64,000 nucleotides of DNA. It comes from Thermofilum sp. NZ13. Its GTDB lineage: Archaea; Thermoproteota; Thermoprotei; Thermofilales; Thermofilaceae. The notes under the pieces were generated by a model, which ran no database searches, had not been told where the DNA came from, and saw only the letters and a list, made by a program, of their open reading frames with translations. A program made the position numbers and the translations under genes. The stretch covers positions 62,001 to 126,000 of the forward strand of contig NDWX01000001.1 in assembly GCA_002855745.1 (NCBI GenBank), given 5' to 3'. Every line of letters starts with the position of its first letter. Positions within the stretch are counted from its first letter, which is position 1. Shown here piece after piece: positions 26,562-35,021 of the stretch.

Positions 26562-26973
26562 CGTTGAGATGGCCAGAGCTTACCTGGAGGAAGCTCTCAG
26601 GAGGATCAAGACCGCAGAGAGGACCTTCGAGGAGGGAGGCTACGCTTACTGCATAAGGCAGTGCCAAGAGGCCGTCGAGCTGTCCTTGAAGGCGGCCCTA
26701 AGGTATGTTGGGGAAGAGCCACCAAAGTGGCGCGATGTGGGCCCGATCCTCATCGAGAACAGAGACCGCTTCCCCGACTGGTTCCAGGCAGAGATAGAGG
26801 AAATGGCCTCCACCTCGAGATGACTCAGGAGGGAGAGGGAGCCAAGCATGTACGGAGACGAGGAGACGGGCCTACCGCCTCAGAGGATTTACACGCGAAG
26901 CTACACGCAGAGGGCGCTCTTGGAATCCAGAAAAGTCGTAGACATAGTCTTGAAGCTCGTTTCACCCCTTTAG
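26554..26973 (+). pseudogene. HEPN protein of pair 2, interrupted by an in-frame TGA
   Basis: The frame starts at TTG 26554 (or ATG 26569, MARAYLEEALRRIKTAERTF) and is a PF05168-type HEPN domain (YCIRQCQEAVELSLKAALR). A TGA at 26821-26823 stops it at residue 89. The same frame continues with LRREREPSMYGDEETGLPPQ, the conserved C-terminal end of this family, up to TAG at 26971-26973. A single-base change at the TGA (for example to TGG or CGA) would restore a normal 139-residue HEPN protein. Confidence 0.75.
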
Positions 26974-27096
26974 CAGTCCCCTTCCACTTGGAGCATCCTT
27001 GTAATCCTCAGCGTGCCGTGGCAGTCTTTAAGCGAGATCGAGGATCCGCGTGAGGAGCACAACATGAAGCTGATAGTTGGAGGGGGCGATAGAGGA

Positions 27097-27438
27097 TCAA
27101 ATCAGTAGTTCTACGACTTTTCCCCTTCTTAAAAACGGCTCGGCCTCGTCTGGGGTCACTAAGTGTATTTCGAAGGGGTGGTAGTGCGGCAACCCGCATC
27201 TCTCCTCTACTAGAGCCTTTATCCTTGCCCTTTCGAGGTGCAATCTTGGGAGCTCTCGGGTTACCACGAGTATGTCCACGTCGCTGGATCCGACGGCTTT
27301 TCCTGTGACAACGCTACCGAACACGTATATTCTCGCCTCAGGCAAAAGCTCTCTAACAGCCCTCGCGATGGCCTCCGCGTACTTTGTCCAGTCCCTTAGC
27401 ATCCTAGCCCTCTCAACCATAACCTCTGAGACGCTCAT
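27097..27438 (-). CDS. MNT-type nucleotidyltransferase, pair 3
   Basis: A 113-residue minimal nucleotidyltransferase with VFGSVVTGKAVGSSDVDILV (GSx10DxD) and a third acidic position in FEIHLVTPDEAEPF. It is co-transcribed after its HEPN partner, overlapping it by four bases; the order HEPN then MNT is the reverse of pairs 1 and 2. No damage is seen. Confidence 0.85.
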   Translation of the reverse strand: MSVSEVMVERARMLRDWTKYAEAIARAVRELLPEARIYVFGSVVTGKAVGSSDVDILVVTRELPRLHLERARIKALVEERCGLPHYHPFEIHLVTPDEAEPFLRRGKVVELLI

Positions 27439-27827
27439 TTCCTCACCAGCCCCAAGACCTCTTTAACCAGCTTTACCGCATCCTCAGCGTCCTCCTGGGC
27501 GAATTGGATGGTTGAGTACCTGGCGGTGAAGTACGCGTCCTCTAAAGCTATCAGCCTGGCCCTGTTAGCCCTCACGAAGTCCTCTATATCTTTCCTCCCG
27601 AGGTGCTTAGATATCTCCGAGAGCAGCGCCCTGATGCTATGGGTCCTAGGGTAGTCTCCAACGGCCTCGAGAAGGACGCTCTTCAAGTAAAGCTGCAGGG
27701 AGATTTCGGCCAGGAACGCCGCGGCATCGTATGCACCGCTGCGCAGAGAAGCCTCAGCTTGCCGTAAAAATTCCTCAGACCTCCTCCTGAGGGTGCTAAC
27801 CTCATCGAACCTCATGCTAGGATACAT
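27435..27827 (-). CDS. HEPN-domain protein, pair 3
   Basis: A 130-residue HEPN domain of the PF05168 type: STLRRRSEEFLRQAEASLRS, then GAYDAAAFLAEISLQLYLKS, and the long C-terminal helices ending in DAVKLVKEVLGLV. It is intact. Start ATG 27827 or ATG 27815 (MRFDEV). It forms an operon with the nucleotidyltransferase and is divergent from pair 4. Some HEPN proteins are RNases; an R-x4-6-H motif is not obvious here, so it may serve as a binding partner only. Confidence 0.8.
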   Translation of the reverse strand: MYPSMRFDEVSTLRRRSEEFLRQAEASLRSGAYDAAAFLAEISLQLYLKSVLLEAVGDYPRTHSIRALLSEISKHLGRKDIEDFVRANRARLIALEDAYFTARYSTIQFAQEDAEDAVKLVKEVLGLVRK

Positions 27828-27947
27828 ACACAGCGCTCTACTATAACTTTTAGGTTTTTACCAGTAGGGTTAGGAGTAGAGACGGGGCTCAAAGACAGAA
27901 AGCCTTTATGCCGGACAAATCAAAAAGCAAAGTAATTAAGGCTCCAA

Positions 27948-28355
27948 GTGAGCCGGGTCATTGTGGAAGAGTTAGAGGAGTTATCCGAACATTGGAGGGA
28001 AATGGCGAAAAGGGTCTTAGCGGATGCGAAAAGATCTCTGAGCAACGGAGTCTATGATGCCGCTGCAGTTTCTTCCTGGATAGCAGCTAATCTCGCCCTT
28101 AGCGCCTTATTCATAAAGAAGACGGGGCTCGAGCCCAACGTAAACGCAATACCCGAGCTACTCAAAGCGATTTCCAAGGTGGTAGATGTGCCAGATCAGG
28201 TGAAGGCTTGTAAGGACATGGAGAAGCACTGCGACAAGGCTAACTCTCTCGATTTTGTGCCTCTCGGTGAGAGGAGAGAGGCGGCTGAGAAAGCGGTTAC
28301 CTGTGCAGAGGTGATACTCTCGTATGTTGAGGGGGTTCTTGAGGAGGGTGATTGA
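27948..28355 (+). CDS. HEPN-domain protein, pair 4
   Basis: A 135-residue helical protein starting at GTG 27948. SEHWREMAKRVLADAKRSLS, then GVYDAAAVSSWIAANLALSA, gives the HEPN core. The C-terminal half has several cysteines (KACKDMEKHCDKANS), unusual for the family and possibly structural. It overlaps the downstream nucleotidyltransferase by 32 bases. A TATA-like TTTATG lies about 40 bases upstream. Confidence 0.75.
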   Translation: MSRVIVEELEELSEHWREMAKRVLADAKRSLSNGVYDAAAVSSWIAANLALSALFIKKTGLEPNVNAIPELLKAISKVVDVPDQVKACKDMEKHCDKANSLDFVPLGERREAAEKAVTCAEVILSYVEGVLEEGD

Positions 28356-28791
28356 GAGGGAGAAGCTCAGAGAAGAGAGGCTCAGAGAGATTGCTAGCAG
28401 GTTTAACATGACTATTGTCCTCTTTGGGTCTAGAGCTAGAGGGAAGTCGACCCCCGCGAGCGACTACGACTTACTTGTGATCTACGACGACCCGGCTGAG
28501 CTTGAAGAGCTGCTGAGAGAGCTCAGGAGTGCCAGGATTCCTGCAGATGTTCATGCCTTCAACCTAGCAGAAGCCTTAAACACTATGCCGACCTCGACAA
28601 TCATCCTAGATGCCCTGGAGGAGGGCGTCGTGCTCAGGGAGGGCATCTCCCTGAAGCCCCTCAGGGAGAGGCTTGTGGCGCTGAAGAGTGCGGGTTACAG
28701 GAAGGAAGCTGAGGGATGGGTCATGAGAATCGGTGAGCGATGCTCAGGCGGGCTCCGTAGCTGCCAGGTGATTTCGCCTGGAGCCGATTAG
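28324..28791 (+). CDS. MNT-type nucleotidyltransferase, pair 4
   Basis: A 155-residue nucleotidyltransferase with VLFGSRARGKSTPASDYDLL (motif intact). A charged N-terminal helix (REKLREERLREIASRF) precedes the catalytic core. ATG 28324 and GTG 28348 are both possible starts inside the HEPN end. Its 3' end overlaps the amino acid permease gene on the opposite strand by 48 bases, so the last 16 or so codons may be under double constraint. Confidence 0.82.
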   Translation: MLRGFLRRVIEREKLREERLREIASRFNMTIVLFGSRARGKSTPASDYDLLVIYDDPAELEELLRELRSARIPADVHAFNLAEALNTMPTSTIILDALEEGVVLREGISLKPLRERLVALKSAGYRKEAEGWVMRIGERCSGGLRSCQVISPGAD

Positions 28792-30051
28792 GAGCTTGTA
28801 CGAGTAGTACCAGGCTACGGCTAAGGCCATGTTCAGGAGCCCTGCAATAACGGTGGCGAGGCCCAGGCTCAGGGAGAGCACCAGGCTCAGGAATGCCCCC
28901 AGGTAGGCGTGCACCGGGACCCCCCTCAGGGAGTAGCTTTTCCTCGGCCTGCCGGCCGCGCGGAGCTCGATAGCGGCGATGTTGGTTAACACGTGGGTGA
29001 AGAGGACGCTGAAGCTCGTGAGCGAGGCCAGCCCGGATATGTCCATGCTGAGGGCCAGAGCCAGCATCAGGGCTCCCGAGAGGAGGATCGAGTATTCTGG
29101 GGTGCCGAAGCGCTCGGGGACGCTCGCCAGCCTGTAGGGAACCTCCCTGTTTCGAGCCATCGCGAAGAAAACCCTCGACTGCCCCATCACGGAGGTGAGG
29201 GCCACGCTGAAGGTGGCTAGAAGCGCTCCAGCCTCGACAACCGGCTTGACTCTGAGGCGCTCCGCGGCGGTGGCTATCGGTGCCGTCGAGCTCGCAAGGG
29301 ACTCGTAGCCCACCAGCCCCACCGCCACCACGGCGGTAGCGACGTAGAGTGCCATCGAGATGTATAGGGCTAGGAGGATCGCCTTAGGGATGTTCTCCTC
29401 CTGGTTCACGATTTCCTCAGCCATCGTGCTTATGCGGGGAAAGCCGATGTAGGCGAAGTAGAACAGCCCGGCCGCCGTTAAAACCGGCAAGAAGCCTCTG
29501 GGCATAAAGTTCTGGAAGTGGCTGGGGTTGATTCCGAAGACCCCGACTAGAACGAAGACCGTTAAGGCGAGGACTTTCCCAGCCACTATCACGTTGTTGA
29601 CCCCAGCGGAGAGCTTCGCGCCCAGGACGTTGACCAGGGTAACCGATAGTATTAGGAGCACTGCCCCGAGCTTGGGGTCCACCCACGGGAAGGCGCTCGC
29701 AAGGTAGAAGCCGAAACTGAGGCTCGCGGTGGCGCCCAGGATGATGTTCCCGCTCACCCACATCCATCCCATCACGAAGCCCACGAGCGGGTGGATTAAG
29801 GTGTGACCGTACTCGTAGACCCCGCCGGCTCTCGGTATGGACGCTCCGAGCTCGCAGAAGCTCAGCGCGGTGAACGTGGCGCTCACCCCTGAGATGATGA
29901 CTGAGAGAACGACCGCAGGACCAGCGAGCCCGGCGGCGAGCCCTATGACGACGAATATTCCCGCGCCGATTATCGCGCCGAGCCCTACCGACACAGCGTC
30001 CAGGAGGCTGAGCTGCCTCCTAAGCCTGGGTTCGCTTCCGTGCGACGACAC
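28744..30051 (-). CDS. APC-family amino acid permease
   Basis: A 435-residue amino acid/polyamine antiporter-type permease with 12 predicted helices. It opens SLLDAVSVGLGAIIGAGIFV, with the unwound GAIIGAGIF substrate site of helix 1, and has SFCELGASIPRAGGVYEYG, a signature of amino acid permeases. The FYFAYIGFPRISTMAEEIVN segment in helix 6 is also typical. The substrate is not deducible. It starts at 30051. No operon partner. Confidence 0.85.
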   Translation of the reverse strand: MSSHGSEPRLRRQLSLLDAVSVGLGAIIGAGIFVVIGLAAGLAGPAVVLSVIISGVSATFTALSFCELGASIPRAGGVYEYGHTLIHPLVGFVMGWMWVSGNIILGATASLSFGFYLASAFPWVDPKLGAVLLILSVTLVNVLGAKLSAGVNNVIVAGKVLALTVFVLVGVFGINPSHFQNFMPRGFLPVLTAAGLFYFAYIGFPRISTMAEEIVNQEENIPKAILLALYISMALYVATAVVAVGLVGYESLASSTAPIATAAERLRVKPVVEAGALLATFSVALTSVMGQSRVFFAMARNREVPYRLASVPERFGTPEYSILLSGALMLALALSMDISGLASLTSFSVLFTHVLTNIAAIELRAAGRPRKSYSLRGVPVHAYLGAFLSLVLSLSLGLATVIAGLLNMALAVAWYYSYKLLIGSRRNHLAATEPA

Positions 30052-30100
30052 ACTGACCTCACGGGTGCTAGGTAAATAAGCTTTTGGAGAGTAAGCCGAG

Positions 30101-30505
30101 TTAAACCTGGGACGCTAGCCTGAGCATCTCGTCGATCTTAACAACGTCTCGAATGGAGATCACGCCCACGAGCTTGCCCTCCGCGTCTACCACGACGAGG
30201 TGCCTGATCCTCCTATCGAGCATCAGGCGCGCGGCCTCACCGACGCTCGCATCCTCCCTGATCGCAACGACATCACCCATGGTGCCAACGTCCTCGACGT
30301 TCAAGTCGTCGAGCCCGCGCTGAGTGGCGAAAGCCTTCACGAAATCCCTCTCGGAGATAACCCCCAGCACCCTCCTCCTGTCCCCCGGTGAAACGATAGG
30401 TAGCAGCCCAACCCCCTCGCGAATCATAATCTGCGCGGCCTGCCTGAGAGAGGTGCCGAGCTCCACCACGATGGGTTCCCTTCTGAGAAGCTTCTTCACC
30501 TCCAT
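30101..30505 (-). CDS. Tandem CBS-domain protein
   Basis: A 134-residue protein made of two CBS domains forming a Bateman module: EVKKLLRREPIVVELGTSLR to about residue 65, and EDVGTMGDVVAIREDASVGE to the end, with the usual VVVDAEGKLVGVISIRDV. Such modules bind adenosyl ligands and sense energy state. No catalytic domain is fused. The frame runs back into the tRNA gene; ATG 30505, about 35 bases after the TATA-like GCTTATATGC, is the real start. Confidence 0.85.
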   Translation of the reverse strand: MEVKKLLRREPIVVELGTSLRQAAQIMIREGVGLLPIVSPGDRRRVLGVISERDFVKAFATQRGLDDLNVEDVGTMGDVVAIREDASVGEAARLMLDRRIRHLVVVDAEGKLVGVISIRDVVKIDEMLRLASQV

Positions 30506-30564
30506 TCCTCTCGAGGATAAGCTCCACGGGGGCGCATATAAGCTTTGCCATTTAAGGATAAAAG

Positions 30565-30638
30565 TAGCCCGGCGGGGATTCGAACCCCGGATCTGCGGGT
30601 CCAAAGCCCGCCATGCTTGACCGCTACACCACCGGGCT
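30565..30638 (-). tRNA. tRNA-Gln (anticodon TTG)
   Basis: A cloverleaf can be folded by eye on the minus strand. The acceptor stem AGCCCGG pairs with CCGGGCT, discriminator A. The anticodon stem GCGGG/CCCGC encloses CTTTGGA with anticodon TTG. The T arm is CGGGGTTCGAATCCCCG. It is 74 bases with no intron. The terminal CCA is not encoded. A short T-run follows (minus strand, 30559-30563). Confidence 0.92.
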
Positions 30639-30686
30639 CCTACACACAATCAAGCGTCCCGGGATTTAAACCTAGCTCTAAACTCC

Positions 30687-32249
30687 CTATGAGACGTCCG
30701 AGACCCACATCCTCCTGTACAGGGTGTCCTCACCGACCTTAAACAGCAGCAACGCCACTGCTGTGGAAACGGCGGCGAGGTAGAGGGGCCACGCGGGGGT
30801 GCCGGCGTACTCGAGCATCAGCTGGAAGAGCGTCAGCGCCACGACGGCGAGCACTGTTGAGAAGCCCATGAGAGCGGTTGCGACCAGGTCTTCGACCATG
30901 TAGAACCCCCTCGAGGAGTAGCGTACAAGCCTCCGCCTCGCAGACACAGCGACCATGAAGCCCAGCATCAGAATTGCGGTGAAGCACAGGAAAGGCAGGG
31001 ACGCGATCGGCAGTAGTAGCCAGGCCGCGTTCCAGCTGTACACGGCCCTGAAGAGCCCAACCAACGTGAACCCCTCCAGGCTGTAAAGCAGGGTTTTGGC
31101 GAGCAGAGCGCTGGAGAGCGGCTTCAGGCTCCACGGCGCGGTCCTGTAAAGCCAGAGGCTCGATAGGTCTCTCTGCGCAGTGAAAGCGGAGGTTATGGTG
31201 GTTTCGCTGGCTACGAATACGACGGCGAAAGCGGACAATGTCAACGGGTCCACCTCCGTACCTAGCTTCTTTAGCGCGAGGGCCGAGAGCACCGCCAAGG
31301 ACAAGCCAACAGTGACGAAGATAGCGTGGCGCTTGGTGAGGAAGGTGAGCCTCAGCGTCACCCTGTAGACTGCCTCCCGAGGTGAGAGCCCAGCAAGAGA
31401 GACAGGTTTCCTCCTCGCCAGCCCGATCTCCCTCAGAATCTCAGCGAGCGGGCGCACGTTCTCTGGGTGCACGCGCTCCGAGAGAAGGTACAGCACGGTC
31501 AGGAGAGAGGCTAACACGAGTGCAAGTATAGCGAACTCCTCGAGGAGCTGGGAGACCGCAACTCTTCTCGAGAAAACGTCGACGAGGGGCCTCACAGCTG
31601 GGAGACTCGGCGCGACCAGGAGCGGGGACGCGTCTCGGATGAGGAGCGAGTGGACCAGCGACACGGCGAGGTACGCGTACCCTATTGCATCGGCAATAGG
31701 CCTCTCACCGCTGAGGACATTGACGATCGTAGCCAGCATTACGAGCGTTTCAGCGTACACGGACACCGCGACCACGGCCAGGACGAGAAGGACCGCCCGA
31801 GCGGAGCTGAAGCCCACAAGGCTATACACGAGAGGTATGCCGATGTAGAGCACTGGTGCCGAGTAGAAGAGCGTCTGGATGGCGAAGTAAACGGTCTTCC
31901 CGATAACGTACTCCCCCATCCTCAGAGGAAGCGCGAGCAGGAGCTCATGCTCAGCCTCCTCGGACGCGGCGACCTCCCTCCTACCTCTGATGAGCGTGAG
32001 GAAAAAGGCAACGGTTAGCAGAGCGCTGGTGCTCTTAACCAGCCCCTCCCGGCTCAAACCGAGCCCGTAAACCCAGCTGGGCGGTTGGGTGGCGGCGGCT
32101 TTGACTGCTAAGGGTAGCAGGATCATTGCTAGGAGAGTGAGAGCCAGCAGGTACAGCGCAGCCCGGCCCGGCCTCCTCCTGAGGAGTGGGTTGAGGTTGT
32201 TCTTAGCTAGGTAGAAGGCTACGACGAGCGGCTTGGGCAGGCTACTCAC
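30687..32249 (-). CDS. ABC exporter membrane protein, 520 residues
   Basis: A permease with about 12 hydrophobic segments, paired with the ATPase 32242-32979 that it overlaps by eight bases. The layout (long N-terminal helices, a cytoplasmic stretch EILREIGLARRKPVSLAGLS, then a second set of helices) resembles two-lobed ABC-2 type exporters. The N-terminal region is basic. The cargo is unknown; such pairs export drugs, lipids or signal molecules. Stop at 30687, start 32249. Confidence 0.75.
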   Translation of the reverse strand: MSSLPKPLVVAFYLAKNNLNPLLRRRPGRAALYLLALTLLAMILLPLAVKAAATQPPSWVYGLGLSREGLVKSTSALLTVAFFLTLIRGRREVAASEEAEHELLLALPLRMGEYVIGKTVYFAIQTLFYSAPVLYIGIPLVYSLVGFSSARAVLLVLAVVAVSVYAETLVMLATIVNVLSGERPIADAIGYAYLAVSLVHSLLIRDASPLLVAPSLPAVRPLVDVFSRRVAVSQLLEEFAILALVLASLLTVLYLLSERVHPENVRPLAEILREIGLARRKPVSLAGLSPREAVYRVTLRLTFLTKRHAIFVTVGLSLAVLSALALKKLGTEVDPLTLSAFAVVFVASETTITSAFTAQRDLSSLWLYRTAPWSLKPLSSALLAKTLLYSLEGFTLVGLFRAVYSWNAAWLLLPIASLPFLCFTAILMLGFMVAVSARRRLVRYSSRGFYMVEDLVATALMGFSTVLAVVALTLFQLMLEYAGTPAWPLYLAAVSTAVALLLFKVGEDTLYRRMWVSDVS

Positions 32250-32979
32250 CCCGTGTGAGGGTTAGGAAGACCTCCTCTAGGGTTGCGTTTCCGCCACCGC
32301 TGGCTGTTCTCTTAACCTCCTCAAGGGTGCCCTCCGCGATTATCGAGCCTTTGTGGAGGATTCCGACGCGGCTGCAGAGCTTCTCCACCGTGTCGAGCAG
32401 GTGGCTAGAAATCAGCACAGCTGCGCCGCTTGAGGCAAGCGAGGCCACTTCCTCTCTGTACACCCGCTGGCTCTCCGGGCTCATTCCCGACGTAGGCTCG
32501 TCGAGAACAAGCACGCGAGGCTTGAACATGAGCGCGCTGACGACCAGAACCTTCTGGACTGTGCCCCTTGAAAGCCTCCCCATAAACGCGTCCATGTGCT
32601 CCTCGAGCCTGAACCTCTCCGACAGGCGGTGAACGTTGCCCTCGACCGACTCCCAGGGAACACCCCTCAGCGAGGCGACGAACTCAAGGAACTCCTTAAC
32701 GGTCAGGTAGTCGAAGCCCACAGCGAGCTCGGGGACATAGCCCACGCACGACAAGGCCTGCAACCTCTGGCTTCTCACATCGTACCCGCACACCTCGATC
32801 CTCCCGCTATCGGGCTGGACAAGACCCACTATTGACTTGAGGGTTGTAGTCTTGCCGGCCCCATTCGGGCCCAGTAGCCCGTATATTTCCCCGTACCTGA
32901 CCCTAAGGGACACGCCCCTCAGCACAAATCTCCTGTTGTAGCTCTTGTAGAGGTTTTCGACAAGAATGCCCTCGGACAC
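32242..32979 (-). CDS. ABC exporter ATPase
   Basis: A 245-residue ATPase with Walker A LLGPNGAGKTTTLK, Q-loop region GYVPELAVGF, a weaker signature LSRGTVQKVLV in place of LSGGQ, Walker B VLVLDEPTSGM and switch His LISSHLLD. The LSRG variant is common in ABC-2 exporter ATPases. First gene of the operon with the downstream permease. A TATA-like AAAATTAAAAAC at about 32997-33008 sits between it and the divergent secreted protein. Confidence 0.9.
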   Translation of the reverse strand: MSEGILVENLYKSYNRRFVLRGVSLRVRYGEIYGLLGPNGAGKTTTLKSIVGLVQPDSGRIEVCGYDVRSQRLQALSCVGYVPELAVGFDYLTVKEFLEFVASLRGVPWESVEGNVHRLSERFRLEEHMDAFMGRLSRGTVQKVLVVSALMFKPRVLVLDEPTSGMSPESQRVYREEVASLASSGAAVLISSHLLDTVEKLCSRVGILHKGSIIAEGTLEEVKRTASGGGNATLEEVFLTLTRGE

Positions 32980-33031
32980 AAGCTGGGAAAGCGCGTAAAA
33001 TTAAAAACGTTGCCGGGTTTTGAGCCTTCGC

Positions 33032-33841
33032 ATGGACAGGCTCGCGGCTTCGAAAGCCATGGTGATGCTGACGCTAGCCTTCTCGGTGTTGCTCGCCGAG
33101 CCTCTCGAGGCGATCCCCCGAAGCCACCGATGCTACACTCAAGCAGGCTTCGATAGGTGGATCCTCGTGCCGGCTTACTTCTACAGCGAGGAGCTCTGGT
33201 CTAGGCTGGCCTCTCTGTCCGCCCGCTGGAGTACCATGATCATCGCAAACCCGAGCAACGGTCCGGGGGCGGAGGTGGACCCGAACTACTCGAGGTGGAT
33301 CGGGAGGGTATCGTCTGGAGGCGGGCTTGTCTTGGGCTACGTTCACACTGGCTGGGGTTCGCGACCGCTCATCGAGGTGGAGGGAGACGTGGACACATGG
33401 CTTGAGCTTTACCCGGAAGTGAGGGGTTTCTTCGTGGACGAGGTTTCAGACCGCGCGGAGGACGTGAGCTACTACGAGTCGCTTGCGCAGTACATTAGGC
33501 AGAAAGGTGGCTTCATTATCGTACTCAATCCGGGTACCTCTGTCCCACCCGGGTACCTCGGCATTGCCGACGCCGCCGTCGTCTTCGAGGACTCAGCTTC
33601 ATCCCTGCGCTACCTTCGTGGCTCAGCATCCCCTGCCCTACAGGCCGCAATAGTTTCCGAGGTGCCCGTGAGCAGGGTCTCGCAGGTCCTCCTGTACCTC
33701 CTCCACAAGGATATCAGGGTCATATATTTGACGGATGAGCCGAGCCCGCCCACTTACGCTAGAGTACCCTCGTACTTCGAGCTGCTAGCTGAGGCTTGGG
33801 CAAGCATCGATGCAGACAGAGGGTGCGTGAGGCCAATCTAG
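33032..33841 (+). CDS. Secreted spherulin-4-like (GH135-type) protein
   Basis: A protein of about 269 residues with an N-terminal signal peptide (MVMLTLAFSVLLAEPLEA) and a TIM-barrel-like domain matching the spherulation-specific family 4. The family landmarks are WILVPAYFY, TMIIANPSNGPG (the signature), LGYVHTGWGSR and FFVDEVSD. In fungi, Sph3/Ega3 members of this family cut galactosaminogalactan, with acidic residues at those loops. An extracellular glycosidase or adhesin role is inferred. ATG 33032 is preferred over TTG 33020 because of the AT box about 27-35 bases upstream. It overlaps fdhD by four bases on the other strand. Confidence 0.75.
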   Translation: MDRLAASKAMVMLTLAFSVLLAEPLEAIPRSHRCYTQAGFDRWILVPAYFYSEELWSRLASLSARWSTMIIANPSNGPGAEVDPNYSRWIGRVSSGGGLVLGYVHTGWGSRPLIEVEGDVDTWLELYPEVRGFFVDEVSDRAEDVSYYESLAQYIRQKGGFIIVLNPGTSVPPGYLGIADAAVVFEDSASSLRYLRGSASPALQAAIVSEVPVSRVSQVLLYLLHKDIRVIYLTDEPSPPTYARVPSYFELLAEAWASIDADRGCVRPI

Positions 33842-34578
33842 CTCGTAATCCTCCAGCTGTGCGTGACCGCCTTGAACTCCTTGCCGCCTCCTTGCCTCCT
33901 GAGGCTCAGGATAAGAGTGACGCCGAGCATCTCCGACGCTCTGAGCCCGCTCATCAGGGGCCCCTTAAGCGATACTAGAACAGGGACCTGGAACCTCGCC
34001 GCCCTAACGACCACGTCGCTGGAAGCCCTCCCCGTGGTGACCATGACGGATTTCCCCAGCTCGAAGCCCCTGGAGACGGCGAGCCCTAGGGCCTTGAGTG
34101 CTGAGGTGTGCCTGCTCGGGTCGTGGGCCAGCACGCCGACCCCGCGGTCAGGCTGGACGACCGCTGTGGAGTGAACGGCCAGCAGCCTAGCCACTCGGAG
34201 CGAAGCCCGGTCGAACTCACCTACCAGCCCAACAACCTGGCCTAGGCTGAACGTCGCGCTTGAGCGAACGTAGACTCCCTGAGCCGCCGCGGAGCCGCAG
34301 TCCTCGACGCGGTAAGGCTCGAAGCCCACTTCGCGAGCGAGAGTGACGTCGATCCTCCTAGACTCCACATCCATCTGGATGCTCACGATTTCTCGGGGCG
34401 CGGTGGCTAGGCCGTCCCCAATGAGCAGGCCGAGCACAAGTTCCCTGAGCCCCGCAGGGTTCGCGGAGATGCTGGTGTACAGCCGACCGTTCACGTAAAG
34501 CCTGTAGTGCTCGTCGACAGCCACAGCATACTCATCCAGCGTAACGTACTCGGGCTGAAGCTCCTCGAACACGATCAT
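33838..34578 (-). CDS. fdhD: FdhD sulfurtransferase
   Basis: A protein of about 246 residues required to sulfurate the molybdenum cofactor of formate dehydrogenase. The family body is recognisable: YVNGRLYTSISANP, LLIGDGLATA, a Cys in VEDCGSAAAQ, the VHSTAVVQPD region and the nucleotide-binding-type VTTGRASSDVV. E. coli FdhD carries a CxxC; only the first Cys is obvious here, as in many archaeal members. It is in the same strand and island as the dehydrogenase, separated from it by a small DNA-binding gene. ATG 34578 is preferred over TTG 34590. Confidence 0.85.
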   Translation of the reverse strand: MIVFEELQPEYVTLDEYAVAVDEHYRLYVNGRLYTSISANPAGLRELVLGLLIGDGLATAPREIVSIQMDVESRRIDVTLAREVGFEPYRVEDCGSAAAQGVYVRSSATFSLGQVVGLVGEFDRASLRVARLLAVHSTAVVQPDRGVGVLAHDPSRHTSALKALGLAVSRGFELGKSVMVTTGRASSDVVVRAARFQVPVLVSLKGPLMSGLRASEMLGVTLILSLRRQGGGKEFKAVTHSWRITS

Positions 34579-34629
34579 TTGCAGTATCAAGTGGGGAAAG
34601 CTATCGAGGGAAAAAATGCTTTTCCTTTT

Positions 34630-34812
34630 TTACTCCCCGTAGTCCGAGTAGGGGAAGTCCACTAGGCTTGTCTGGGGCGTGTATGTCTTTACGAAGCGGC
34701 CGATAAGGTCTACCACCAACTCGCTTGGCTGACGGCCCATGCGCTCAGCGACGCGTACGAGCTCGCGGTATAGCTCCTCGGGTATTCTTACCGCTTGTCC
34801 TTTGTCGCTCAT
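34630..34812 (-). CDS. Small ribbon-helix-helix regulator
   Basis: A protein of about 60 residues with strand QAVRIPEELYRELVRVAERM and helix SELVVDLIGRFV, a CopG/MetJ-type ribbon-helix-helix, plus a short acidic tail. It sits between fdhD and the fdh subunits and may be the local repressor. The palindrome at 40358-40376 is a candidate target but this is inference. A TATA-like CTTAAATAG at about 34838-34850 supports ATG 34812 rather than 34830. Confidence 0.65.
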   Translation of the reverse strand: MSDKGQAVRIPEELYRELVRVAERMGRQPSELVVDLIGRFVKTYTPQTSLVDFPYSDYGE

Positions 34813-34992
34813 CAGTTTGACGTAGTTCAAGAAATCTATTTAAGTTTATCTCAGTAAACGGTGAAACTTTTTCAAAGATGTATTAAGATCTTAGGCATTA
34901 CATAGCCAGTTTTCCCTGCAGTAATAACGGAGACATAGGGTAGGACGTTAGTATTCTGTGCGCGGCGCGCAGAAGTAGAAGAGAGTTAAGGT

Positions 34993-34998
34993 AAAAAA
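34993..34998 (-). terminator. Oligo-T terminator of the fdh operon
   Basis: On the minus strand a T6 run begins 24 bases past the cytochrome b stop at 35022, followed by AT-rich sequence. Confidence 0.45.
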
Positions 34999-35021
34999 GA
35001 CGACAAATTTTAGCGGAGTAC

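Noticed and set aside
26821-26823. TGA recoding (selenocysteine or other) in the HEPN gene
   Set aside because: TGA is an ordinary stop here, ending several intact genes such as vapB at 6951 and HEPN 4 at 28355. A nonsense mutation is simpler.
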